In this document: positions 9,516 to 17,816 of the stretch, one piece after another
Numbering within the stretch: the first letter of the stretch is position 1
Layout of the letters: each line of letters begins with the position of its first letter
From: an uncultured Porphyromonadaceae bacterium
GTDB lineage: Bacteria > Bacteroidota > Bacteroidia > Bacteroidales > Muribaculaceae
Length of the DNA stretch: 64,000 nucleotides
Assembly: GCA_900540205.1 (NCBI GenBank)
Contig: UQER01000014.1
Coordinates: forward strand, 13,898-77,897
Direction of reading: 5' to 3'
Translations under genes and position numbers: made by a program
Notes under the pieces: model-generated
Databases searched by the model: none
What the model was told of the DNA's origin: nothing
The model's input: the letters and a program-made list of their open reading frames with translations, nothing else

Positions 9516-10292
9516 ATGGCTAACGATAAAAATAAAACCGACAATCTTTCGGTTGAGAGCCGCCTCAAATCGCTCTACGAGCTTCAGACCATACTCACCG
9601 AAATCGACCGCATAAAAACCATCCGCGGCGAACTCCCTCTGGAGGTCAAGGACCTGGAGGACAATCTTGCCGGTCTGCACACCCGTATCGACAACTACAC
9701 TGCCGAAATCGAGGACCTCAAAGCGAAACTCGCCCGTGAGAAAGAGAAAATCGCCGACTCGCAGAACAAAATCGCCACATACAAGGAGCAGCTTGACAAC
9801 GTGCGCAACAACCGCGAGTTCGACCTTCTCACTAAGGAAGTTGAATTCCAGACCCTCGAAATCGAGTTGAGCGAAAAGCACCTCAACGAGTATTCCCGCC
9901 AGATAGAGAACAAAACCAACGAAATCCAGGCCACTCAGGAAAAGGTGCACGACACCGAACACGTACTCGCCGAAAAGCGCACAGAACTTGAGGAAATCGT
10001 TTCGGAAACACGTCAGGACGAAGAGCGCCTCCGCCAGCAGGCAAAGGACCTCGAACCGAAAATCGACGCCTATACCCTCAACGCTTTCAAGCGCATACGC
10101 AAAAACGCCCGCAACGGCCTCGGCGTTGTCTACATCCAGCGTAACGCCTGCGGCGGCTGCTTCAACCGCATCCCCCCGCAGAAGCAGCTTGAAATCAAGA
10201 TGCACAAGAAAATCATCGTCTGCGAATACTGCGGCCGCATCCTCATCGACCCCGAAATTGCGGGAGTGCAGGAGGATCAGGCAGCTAAATAA
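9516..10292 (+). CDS. coiled-coil protein with C-terminal C4 zinc ribbon (DUF164/CdsZ-like)
   Basis: 258 aa. Residues about 15-190 are a long charged coiled coil rich in E, K, Q and N. The C-terminal 55 residues form a zinc ribbon with two CxxC pairs: CGGCFNRIPPQ and, 23 residues later, CEYCGRIL. This is the CT398/HP0958/CdsZ-type architecture; related proteins act as chaperone-like or secretion accessory factors, but the Bacteroidota member has no settled role. Six-base spacing to the Nif3-like gene indicates translation from one message. Confidence 0.87.
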   Translation: MANDKNKTDNLSVESRLKSLYELQTILTEIDRIKTIRGELPLEVKDLEDNLAGLHTRIDNYTAEIEDLKAKLAREKEKIADSQNKIATYKEQLDNVRNNREFDLLTKEVEFQTLEIELSEKHLNEYSRQIENKTNEIQATQEKVHDTEHVLAEKRTELEEIVSETRQDEERLRQQAKDLEPKIDAYTLNAFKRIRKNARNGLGVVYIQRNACGGCFNRIPPQKQLEIKMHKKIIVCEYCGRILIDPEIAGVQEDQAAK

Positions 10293-10343
10293 CCCCACAG
10301 GCACAACTCATTGACATCCTGGCAGCCCCCTGTCAGAGCCACA

Positions 10344-10384
10344 GCAGCCGGCACACCCGTTTCATCCGGGATTGTGCCGGCTGC
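10344..10384 (+). terminator. hairpin after the nif3/zinc-ribbon pair
   Basis: An 11-bp perfect stem (10344-10354 with 10374-10384) starts about 50 bp after the zinc-ribbon stop. There is no U-run directly after it, so intrinsic termination is uncertain; it may be a 3' stability hairpin. T-runs occur only 25-60 bp further on. Confidence 0.4.
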
Positions 10385-10505
10385 CGTGACATATATACGC
10401 AACCGCAAAACACTTTTTGCCGTAATTTTACACTTTTTCAATGCTTTTTGAACAGCTTTCTTCATTTTTTTAGCCCAACATAGCGTCTGTTTCGTAATAA
10501 TTAGC

Positions 10506-10731
10506 TAATTTTGCACTCGAATTTAAAATTCCGGTACAGGCCTCCGATTGATCGGAACCGTCAACACATGTTGGCATGGCATTTTTGCCTAAAGCCGCAA
10601 TCCCCCGAAACAAAAAGAGGATGCGGCCAATGCACGGATGCCCCAGCAGCCAGACACCGGACTCATGCGACAAACCTCATTGCCCCGACCTTTTTCAGCT
10701 GCGACAGAGGATTTAAACAAGAAAAACAAGT
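10506..10731 (+). promoter_or_regulatory. promoter and long structured leader of the serine palmitoyltransferase gene
   Basis: TAATTTTG at 10506-10513 matches the Bacteroidota -7 box, which would start the message near 10520 and leave a leader of about 210 nt. The leader can fold a 9-bp hairpin with a single-base bulge (10594-10603 with 10619-10627) and a smaller TTCCG/CGGAA stem just before it. No known riboswitch class was recognised. Together with the hairpin at 10344-10384 this accounts for the 439-bp gap; nothing coding was seen in it. Confidence 0.45.
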
Positions 10732-11919
10732 ATGAAGCTACTACAAGAAAAGCTCGCCAAGTACACCGCACCCCAACAGGCAAAAGCAGCAGGCGTATAC
10801 CCCTATTTCCGTGCCATCTCATCCGAGCAGGAGCCTGAAGTGCTCATCGATGGTAAAAAAGTGCTCATGTTCGGCTCCAACTGCTATTCCGGACTGGTAT
10901 CAGACCCCCGTATAAAAGAGGCTGCAATCGAGGCTACAAAAAAATACGGCACAGGATGTGCCGGTTCACCCTTCCTCAACGGTACGCTTGACCTCCACAA
11001 GAAACTGGAACAGCGCATCGCCGAATACATCGGCAAGGAGGATGTGATGATCTACTCCACCGGATTTGAGGTGAACCTCGGCGTAGTTTCATGTCTCACA
11101 GGACGTGAAGACTACATTCTCTGGGACGAACAGGACCACGCATCCATCATTGAAGGACGACGCCTCAGCTTCTCTACCGCACTGAAATACAAGCACAACG
11201 ACATGGAGTCGCTTGAGAAGCAGCTTCAGAAATGCGACCCCGACAAAGTGAAACTCATCGTCACCGACGGTGTGTTCTCAATGGAGGGCGACGTAGCCAA
11301 TCTTCCCGAGATTGTCCGGCTGGCAAAAAAATATAACGCATCAGTGATGGTCGACGAGGCTCACGGCATCGGCGTGTTCGGCAAAGGCGGACGAGGCACA
11401 TGCGACCATTTCGGCGTGACTAAGGATGTAGACCTCATCATGGGCACATTCTCCAAATCGTTCGCATCGCTCGGCGGATTCATCGCAACCGACAAGGAGA
11501 TAACCAACTTCCTCCGTCACCATTCGCGCTCCTACATCTTCACCGCTTCCATCACTCCGGCATCCACTGCCGCCGCTCTCAAAGCAATCGACATAATGGA
11601 GCAGGAACCCGAACGTCAGGAGCACCTTTGGGAAATCACAAAATTCGCCCTCGACGGCTTCCGTAACATGGGCTGCGAGATTGGCAACACATCCACCCCG
11701 ATCATCCCCCTGTTCGTACGCGACGACTACAAGACATACCATGTGGTACGCGACCTCTTCGACGAAGGTCTGTTCGTCAATCCCGTGGTATCCCCCGCAG
11801 TAGCCCCGCAGGACACTCTCATCCGCTTCTCCCTGATGGCAACCCACACCAAGGAACAGGTGGAATATGCCCTTACAAAAATCCAGCAGGTGTTCCGCAA
11901 ATACGATCTCATTCCCTGA
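10732..11919 (+). CDS. spt: serine palmitoyltransferase
   Basis: Condenses L-serine with a long-chain acyl thioester to 3-ketosphinganine, the entry step to the sphingolipids typical of Bacteroidales. The 395-aa protein is a fold-type I PLP enzyme of the alpha-oxoamine synthase family: GTGCAGSPFLNGTL at 74-87, DEAHGIGVFG at 208-217 and the PLP lysine Lys242 in GTFSKSFASLGGF. Length and motifs would also fit 2-amino-3-ketobutyrate CoA ligase or KAPA synthase; the GCAGSPFLNGT variant and the resemblance to Bacteroides SPT favour SPT. Monocistronic, with a strong terminator 35 bp downstream. Confidence 0.82.
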   Translation: MKLLQEKLAKYTAPQQAKAAGVYPYFRAISSEQEPEVLIDGKKVLMFGSNCYSGLVSDPRIKEAAIEATKKYGTGCAGSPFLNGTLDLHKKLEQRIAEYIGKEDVMIYSTGFEVNLGVVSCLTGREDYILWDEQDHASIIEGRRLSFSTALKYKHNDMESLEKQLQKCDPDKVKLIVTDGVFSMEGDVANLPEIVRLAKKYNASVMVDEAHGIGVFGKGGRGTCDHFGVTKDVDLIMGTFSKSFASLGGFIATDKEITNFLRHHSRSYIFTASITPASTAAALKAIDIMEQEPERQEHLWEITKFALDGFRNMGCEIGNTSTPIIPLFVRDDYKTYHVVRDLFDEGLFVNPVVSPAVAPQDTLIRFSLMATHTKEQVEYALTKIQQVFRKYDLIP

Positions 11920-11953
11920 GTGATTTCAACTCCGGAAACCACATAAAATCATT

Positions 11954-11995
11954 ACGGTGTGCAGAAAGCTTCTGCACACCGTTGCTGTTTTTACT
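11954..11995 (+). terminator. rho-independent terminator after spt
   Basis: A 12-bp perfect stem (11954-11965 with 11971-11982), 5-nt loop and a T-rich tail (TGCTGTTTTTACTCTTG). Lying between convergent genes, it may also stop the minus-strand transcript that ends at 12033. Confidence 0.85.
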
Positions 11996-12032
11996 CTTGT
12001 CCTAATAATTCACCAGCTTCCCGGGCGGCCTC

Positions 12033-13049
12033 TCATTCCATCCGCGCGAAACGCATGTGCGATTTGTGCAGCGGGAAATGGAATGCGAGAATGGCCGGGG
12101 AAATGAAGTCGGCCGACACCTCCGCCCCCATCCATTTCATCCGGGCATCGAACCACACCACATCATAATGGTTCTCAAACGGGGTGGCATACAGACGGGC
12201 CTTCACCATTCCCGGCATCCAGCGCGAAGCCTCCACGGTGGCGCCACCGAGATAAATCACATCGTAGACAGGCTGCCGCCCCTTATATTCACAGTTCCCT
12301 GTATCGATATGAGGAACAACCGCCAGCCGGTACACTCCCCCCGGCTCAGCCCACCCCGAATCAGTGTCACGGTCAAGGAAATCCCAAATCCCGACAGCGC
12401 CGGGATGGCCATACGTCAGTTGCACGACCTCATCCTCACACAATCCCGTCTGCAAATCAATGGCCGGATTCTCCTCCCACGCCGACACGAAATAATCCAC
12501 ATCAAGCGAGCTGCCTGCATGCAGACGGAATGCAGAAGGCGCGCTGCAGCGGAAACTGCCGGCATCACGCTGCCGGTCGTTGCCTACCCACACCGCGGCG
12601 GAGCCGTCACGCACCACCACGGTCAACACATTCACGCCTCTGTAAAGGTCCACGTCCTCGTATATCTTATTACTGAACATCTCCATTCTTCCGCCATCAA
12701 TGGCGACGGTATCGGCCGTGACCTGCAGATAACGCCGGCTGAAAGCCTCGTCAATCCCTTCATTGCCCCATGAGACTGTAATATTGAAGCATGATGCGCC
12801 GTCGGCCGATAATCCCGACAGCCTCCACTGCGCCGCGTCATTCCTGCCGTTGCGGTTGCCGGGCATGGAGGCTGCCACCTCCACTTCCTGCTCCAAAGCG
12901 GATGCATCCGAGGGAACCACGGCCTCGTTGCCGGGGTTCAACCTGAAAGCATCCAGTTCCTCACGCCCATCAGCCACTACTGCATAAGGCGAAATGCCCC
13001 ATGCGCTCGCTGCCAGACATGCCGCAATGGCTGAAACAACCGCCCTCAT
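12033..13049 (-). CDS. secreted hypothetical protein, translationally coupled to miaA
   Basis: I do not recognise this 338-aa protein. The start at 13049 (MRAVVSAIAACLAASAWG, a signal peptide) overlaps the miaA stop in an ATGA arrangement, which decides the start over an in-frame codon 24 bases upstream. The mature part is beta-strand rich with many W/Y residues and repeated VDYFVSAWEE / VVWFDARMKWMG-like segments, suggesting an exported beta-sandwich or carbohydrate-binding fold. No lipobox or membrane helix is seen beyond the leader. Coupling to a tRNA-modification gene is probably positional rather than functional. Confidence 0.75.
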   Translation of the reverse strand: MRAVVSAIAACLAASAWGISPYAVVADGREELDAFRLNPGNEAVVPSDASALEQEVEVAASMPGNRNGRNDAAQWRLSGLSADGASCFNITVSWGNEGIDEAFSRRYLQVTADTVAIDGGRMEMFSNKIYEDVDLYRGVNVLTVVVRDGSAAVWVGNDRQRDAGSFRCSAPSAFRLHAGSSLDVDYFVSAWEENPAIDLQTGLCEDEVVQLTYGHPGAVGIWDFLDRDTDSGWAEPGGVYRLAVVPHIDTGNCEYKGRQPVYDVIYLGGATVEASRWMPGMVKARLYATPFENHYDVVWFDARMKWMGAEVSADFISPAILAFHFPLHKSHMRFARME

Positions 13050-13975
13050 GGCTCGGATTTTTTGAAATTCCACAACTCCACCACTGCGGCTACAAATTCA
13101 TCACGGTCCATATCGTATGGGAGCCAATGGATCTTCGTGCCGCGGCGTTCCATTCCACGGAACCACGTCATCTGCCGCTTGGCAAACTGGTGAATAGCGG
13201 TTTCAAGCTGCCTGAACATCTCGTCGTAGCTGAGCTGTCCCAACACATGCATGGTCAGATATTTATACTCCAGTCCATAGTACATCAGAGCCTCGGCGTC
13301 TATGCCCGATGCAAGCAGACCCTCCACCTCCTGCACCATCCCGGCATGCAGACGCGCATCCAGCCGGCGGGTTATGCGCTCGCGCCGCACATCGCGCGGC
13401 ACATCTATCCCGATCACAACCGCCCGACGCGGGTGCGCTCCTTCCACCGCACATGCCTCATCGGGATGCTCCTGATAGTAGGTCTGAATCTCTATGGCAC
13501 GCATGGCCCGCTTGGGAGTGTCCACATCCGTCACGTTATGCAATGTCTTCATCGAGGCCAGAAGGTCGGTCAGTTCGGCAAGACTTTTCCCCTCCAGCCG
13601 GGCACGCAATGAGGCGTTCTCAGGCACTTCGGGTAAAGCGGTGCCACGCAGAAATGCCTCGACATACATTCCGGTACCACCGCAGAGCACAGGCACCGCC
13701 CCATGGCTTTCAATCCGGTCGAGAGCCGCTGCGGCATCACGAAGATATCCGTATAGATTATATTTCGTACCGGCATCTTCTATATCGATCAGATGGTAGG
13801 GCACCTCGCCATACTCCTCCAGATCTTTTCCGGTTCCGAGAGTCATACCCCGGTACACCTGACGCGAGTCTCCGCTTATGATTTCTCCCCCGACGGCACG
13901 GGCCAGATCAACAGCACGGGCCGTCTTGCCCGATGCGGTGGGACCTACAATTGCAATGATGGTTGACTGTGACAT
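13046..13975 (-). CDS. miaA: tRNA dimethylallyltransferase
   Basis: Transfers the dimethylallyl group to A37 of tRNAs that read codons starting with U. The 309-aa protein has the P-loop IVGPTASGKTARAVDLA at the N-terminus, the substrate motif EIISGDSRQVYRGMTLGTGK, and the downstream ARLHAGMVQEVEGLL and MTWFRGMERRGTKIHWL elements, all standard for MiaA. Length is typical. It shares a four-base overlap with the secreted-protein gene that follows it and lies 62 bp after the membrane-protein gene's end on the same strand. Confidence 0.95.
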   Translation of the reverse strand: MSQSTIIAIVGPTASGKTARAVDLARAVGGEIISGDSRQVYRGMTLGTGKDLEEYGEVPYHLIDIEDAGTKYNLYGYLRDAAAALDRIESHGAVPVLCGGTGMYVEAFLRGTALPEVPENASLRARLEGKSLAELTDLLASMKTLHNVTDVDTPKRAMRAIEIQTYYQEHPDEACAVEGAHPRRAVVIGIDVPRDVRRERITRRLDARLHAGMVQEVEGLLASGIDAEALMYYGLEYKYLTMHVLGQLSYDEMFRQLETAIHQFAKRQMTWFRGMERRGTKIHWLPYDMDRDEFVAAVVELWNFKKSEP

Positions 13976-14037
13976 GATCGGCAGTGTATGTTACACGCCA
14001 CCGTAATGGCGATGATATATAGGATAAAGAGGCGCAC

Positions 14038-15390
14038 TCAACGTGTGGCGGTGCCTGGATGCACGCGGCGACGGTAAACAAACGGCCTGAATACGGGATA
14101 CCAGAATTTATCCTCGTTTGTGGTGGCCACGCGCAACCAGTGCAGATCATTATAGTCAACATTCCAGTTATGAATGTCGCGAAGCCTGAAGGTGGGTTTA
14201 TAGTGTTTTATTCTGTATAGACGCCGACCCTTGTCATCATAGGTTTTCCATGCCATGGCTATACGGTAGATGCGGCCGAGTTCCGACACCAGTTTGCGGT
14301 CAAGGAGTCCCTGCGCTTCAAGCAGCAGCACCTGCCCCCAGGTGAACCATTCTCCGATGAGTTTCGATTCTCCGGTCTCATCTTTACCGTCAAGAAAAGC
14401 GAAATAATGGAAAATGTTCCTGTAAGTCACCTCGTCGGGCGAATCATAGGCTTTCCTTATCTCCACATCCGTCAGGCCGGAAAGCACCCGGAAGCAGCGG
14501 ATGGCCTCCTCCAGATTGTCATGTCCGTGATAACCGAGCGTTACCACGGCAGGCGTATCGAACCGCTTCACATCCTGTCCGTTACCGTATTTATATCCGG
14601 TGCCATGAAAACGCAGCAGCAAACGGTCGCCCTGAATAACCAGATAGCGGAGTGTGGTGATGGATGGCTGTTCGATGTAATGCCCCTCATCGTTCTGGCA
14701 ATAGTACACCCATATGGAGTAATACCGCATGCCAAGATACACAAGTGAAAGCACATACATCGACAGTGGCATCCACATGAAGAAGAACTGGTCGGCATGG
14801 CTTATGTTGGTATTGATGTAGCGTGTGAGATAATATGTCCAGTCAACCAACGTAAGGGCCAACGACAGGAAGAAGAGCAACCGTGTCTGATAGCGCCATT
14901 CCTTGCGGAACAAGTCTCCTACAAACCCCTCCTCGATCACATTGCCGTAACGCATCTTGCAGCGGCGGCACACCAACGGCTCAGTGCGGCGGAAAAGATA
15001 GCATAATGTCACGATACACGCCAGCGGAGCCGTGAACAGAATGGTAAGCAGCGGGCTGCCGGAATCATACGGTTGTCCGTTTATCTCATAAAGCTCGCGT
15101 CCTGGCTCATAAATCGACAATACCACCAGAGCTATGGCAGTAACCAGAATCACCATCGACACCTGACTGTTCAATCTCGAGCACACCGGCTCCTTTCTCC
15201 GGCGCAGTTCCCGACGAATCAGCTCAAGCGAAACATAGAGCACTATATTTATCGGAGCGAGCCACAGGCGCGGCATCAACGGAGCAAGCACCGTCAGCAA
15301 TGTCAGGAATCCCACCGATACTGCCCAGTTTCGCCACAGGCTGAAAATGGCAGCCGACATTCCGTTATGACGTTCTTTTGACCTTGACAT
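14038..15390 (-). CDS. multispanning membrane protein with large soluble C-terminal domain, unknown
   Basis: Not recognised. The 450-aa sequence has about six hydrophobic segments (roughly residues 21-40, 42-57, 76-93, 114-133, 169-189, 202-222) and then a 230-residue soluble region rich in Y, R and W. Between helices four and five is a CRRC pair (141-144) that could bind metal or form a disulfide. The C-terminal part has regularly spaced aromatic-basic segments (GEWFTWGQVLLLEAQGLLDR, HYKPTFRLRDIHNW). The start may also be Met11. It lies between dpp4 and miaA on one strand, with gaps of 135 and 62 bp. Confidence 0.75.
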   Translation of the reverse strand: MSRSKERHNGMSAAIFSLWRNWAVSVGFLTLLTVLAPLMPRLWLAPINIVLYVSLELIRRELRRRKEPVCSRLNSQVSMVILVTAIALVVLSIYEPGRELYEINGQPYDSGSPLLTILFTAPLACIVTLCYLFRRTEPLVCRRCKMRYGNVIEEGFVGDLFRKEWRYQTRLLFFLSLALTLVDWTYYLTRYINTNISHADQFFFMWMPLSMYVLSLVYLGMRYYSIWVYYCQNDEGHYIEQPSITTLRYLVIQGDRLLLRFHGTGYKYGNGQDVKRFDTPAVVTLGYHGHDNLEEAIRCFRVLSGLTDVEIRKAYDSPDEVTYRNIFHYFAFLDGKDETGESKLIGEWFTWGQVLLLEAQGLLDRKLVSELGRIYRIAMAWKTYDDKGRRLYRIKHYKPTFRLRDIHNWNVDYNDLHWLRVATTNEDKFWYPVFRPFVYRRRVHPGTATR

Positions 15391-15525
15391 ATTTTATTCT
15401 CCCTTTCTATTTATTATACTGCCGCGACACGCGCGCGACACGTTCTCAATCCCCTTTCTCATCATCTGACTGCCCGGAAGATGCGGCGACAGACAGTTCC
15501 GCACATACCCGGGGTATACATTCTC

Positions 15526-17793
15526 CTACATATTGTCGGCGAAGAACCGGATCATACGCCCATACACCATGGCGCGTGCATCGCAGCCGTTGATGGAGTG
15601 GTTCATGTTGGGGAACAGCAGCATGTCGGCATAACGGTGCTCCTTCTGCAATGCCCCCACGAACTCGATGGTGTTGCTCAGATGCACGTTGTCATCGGCA
15701 GTACCGGCCATTATAAGCAACGGGCAGTTGAGATTTGCCGCACGGTTCATGGGCGCGCTCTCCTCATACCCGTCGGCATTCTCGCCGGGTGTGAGCATGA
15801 AGCGCTCGGTGTAGACTGTATCGTAGAAACGCCATGAGGTGACCGGTGCGATGGCCACACCTGCCGCGAACGGGGCGTCGGCCTCTGTCACTGCCATAAG
15901 CGTTTCATATCCCCCGTAGCTCCATCCGCAGATTCCGATGCGCGAAGCATCCACAAACGGGAGCGACGCCACATAACGCGCGGCGGCAAGCTGGTCGGCC
16001 GTCTCATAGCGGCCAAGCTGTTTGTAAACCACATCACGGAAAGCGGTGCCACGGCCACCGGTGCCACGGCCATCGACACATACCACAACAAAACCGGCTT
16101 TTGCGGCATATTGCTGCCAGTCCATTGACCAACGGTTGAGCACCTCCTGCGAACCGGGACCGCTGTACTGCCACATGATTGCAGGATAACGCCTGGAAGG
16201 ATTGAAGCCTGCAGGCTTGAACATATAACCGTTGAGGGTGACGCCGTCGGCCTGCATGGTGAAGAACTCCTTGCGGGGCGCACCGTCGTAGCGCGCGCCA
16301 TAGGCGGCATTATCCACCAGCGTGCGCATTGTCTTCCCTTTGGCATTGACCACGGTGTAGACAGTGGGGGTATTGGCGTCGCTGTGCGACATCACGGCAT
16401 ACGTCATGGTCGGGGTGAACCAGGCGGTGTTCCACCCTTCCACAGGGGTGAGCGCCTCGGTCTTTTTTCCCTGACGGTCCATGCGGTAGACCACACGGTT
16501 CAATGCACCGGTGACTTCCGGCGTATTTCCTGCCAACGGTTCACTCTGGAAATAGGTGAACCCCTGCGCGTCGCGGCCGTAATATGCGGTGACATCATAA
16601 CAGCCGGACGTAATCTGTGCCGTCTGCTGGCCGGCATAAGAATAGCGGTAAAGGTGATTCCACCCCGTACGCTCCGACATGATGACAAAACCATCGGCCT
16701 CGAAAGCAAGATTTTCGTAGGCGGAGCCTGAAATCCATGCCTTCGATTCCTCGACCAGCAGCGATTTCACCACCGTTGACTTCGGATTGGCCGAATACAG
16801 TTCCATGCGGTTCTGCGCGCGGTTGAGCGTCACCACCATAAGCCGCTCGGCAGTGTCGCCGAAGGCTATTCGCGGCATATACTCTATGCGCTTGTCGGCA
16901 AACGGGAGCTCCTTGATTTTGCGGGTCTCCACATCGTAGCTGTGGACCGATACCACCGAGTTTGGTTCGCCTGCCACGGGATATTTGTAAGAGAACGTGC
17001 CGGGATAAAGCTCGTATTCGGCATCGGGCTTACACCATCCGCCGTAGAGGGGGAAGCTGAACATGGGCACCTGCGACTCGTCGTAACGCACATAGCAGAG
17101 CGTTGAATTGTCGGGCGCCCATGCCATGGAGCTGCATGTGGCGAACTCCTCCTCATAGGTCCAGTCGGGCACACCGTTGATGATGCTGTTTACAGCGCCG
17201 TCGGTGGTGACACGCACCTCCGAATTGTAGTCGAGTTTCTTTATGTAGATGTCGTTATCGGCCACGAATGCCACCATACGGCTGTCGGGCGAGAACAATG
17301 GCGCCTGCTGCAGCTTGTGGTTCCCCGACAGCGGACGCAGAATGTTGCGTTTGATTTCAAACACGTAGTATGCTGCGCGGAACGAACGGCGGTAGACAGC
17401 TTCCGATCCGGTGTAAAGCAGCAGCTTCGAACCGTCGGGACTGATGGAGAAATTCTCCACTGACTCCACGCTGCTCTCACGTGTGTGGGTGGCATCGAAC
17501 ACGGTCTCGACCGGCTTGCCGTCGGCAGTTGAATATTTCTGTATTTTTCGTCCGTTGTCGGTCAGCTGCAGGTATGTCTCCCCGTCTGGCATAAAGACCA
17601 TTTTGGCCGGACGCTCCTCGGCATTGCCTGGATAGACGTAGGGAGCGATGGCATTCACCTCTACTGTCGGCGACTTTGCGGCTGCCGACGCGATGAAACC
17701 GGGCATACAAGCGGCATAGCTCATGGCCATGGCCACGGTAACGATACATGTGGCGGATTTATGTTTTATTTCAGGATATATATTCATGTCCAT
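15526..17793 (-). CDS. dipeptidyl peptidase IV (S9 family), exported
   Basis: Releases X-Pro or X-Ala dipeptides from peptide N-termini, probably in the periplasm. The 755-aa protein has an N-terminal hydrophobic leader, a beta-propeller domain (including VPDWTYEEEF, the Glu pair that binds the substrate amino terminus) and a C-terminal hydrolase domain. The catalytic triad is visible as Ser625 in CGWSYGGY, Asp700 in GTADDNVH and His732 in FPNMNHSIN. It starts 23 bp after the coiled-coil gene, so they are probably one operon. The start could be Met1 or Met3. Confidence 0.93.
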   Translation of the reverse strand: MDMNIYPEIKHKSATCIVTVAMAMSYAACMPGFIASAAAKSPTVEVNAIAPYVYPGNAEERPAKMVFMPDGETYLQLTDNGRKIQKYSTADGKPVETVFDATHTRESSVESVENFSISPDGSKLLLYTGSEAVYRRSFRAAYYVFEIKRNILRPLSGNHKLQQAPLFSPDSRMVAFVADNDIYIKKLDYNSEVRVTTDGAVNSIINGVPDWTYEEEFATCSSMAWAPDNSTLCYVRYDESQVPMFSFPLYGGWCKPDAEYELYPGTFSYKYPVAGEPNSVVSVHSYDVETRKIKELPFADKRIEYMPRIAFGDTAERLMVVTLNRAQNRMELYSANPKSTVVKSLLVEESKAWISGSAYENLAFEADGFVIMSERTGWNHLYRYSYAGQQTAQITSGCYDVTAYYGRDAQGFTYFQSEPLAGNTPEVTGALNRVVYRMDRQGKKTEALTPVEGWNTAWFTPTMTYAVMSHSDANTPTVYTVVNAKGKTMRTLVDNAAYGARYDGAPRKEFFTMQADGVTLNGYMFKPAGFNPSRRYPAIMWQYSGPGSQEVLNRWSMDWQQYAAKAGFVVVCVDGRGTGGRGTAFRDVVYKQLGRYETADQLAAARYVASLPFVDASRIGICGWSYGGYETLMAVTEADAPFAAGVAIAPVTSWRFYDTVYTERFMLTPGENADGYEESAPMNRAANLNCPLLIMAGTADDNVHLSNTIEFVGALQKEHRYADMLLFPNMNHSINGCDARAMVYGRMIRFFADNM

Positions 17794-17816
17794 AGTGTTA
17801 TTATGCTAACTGAAAA

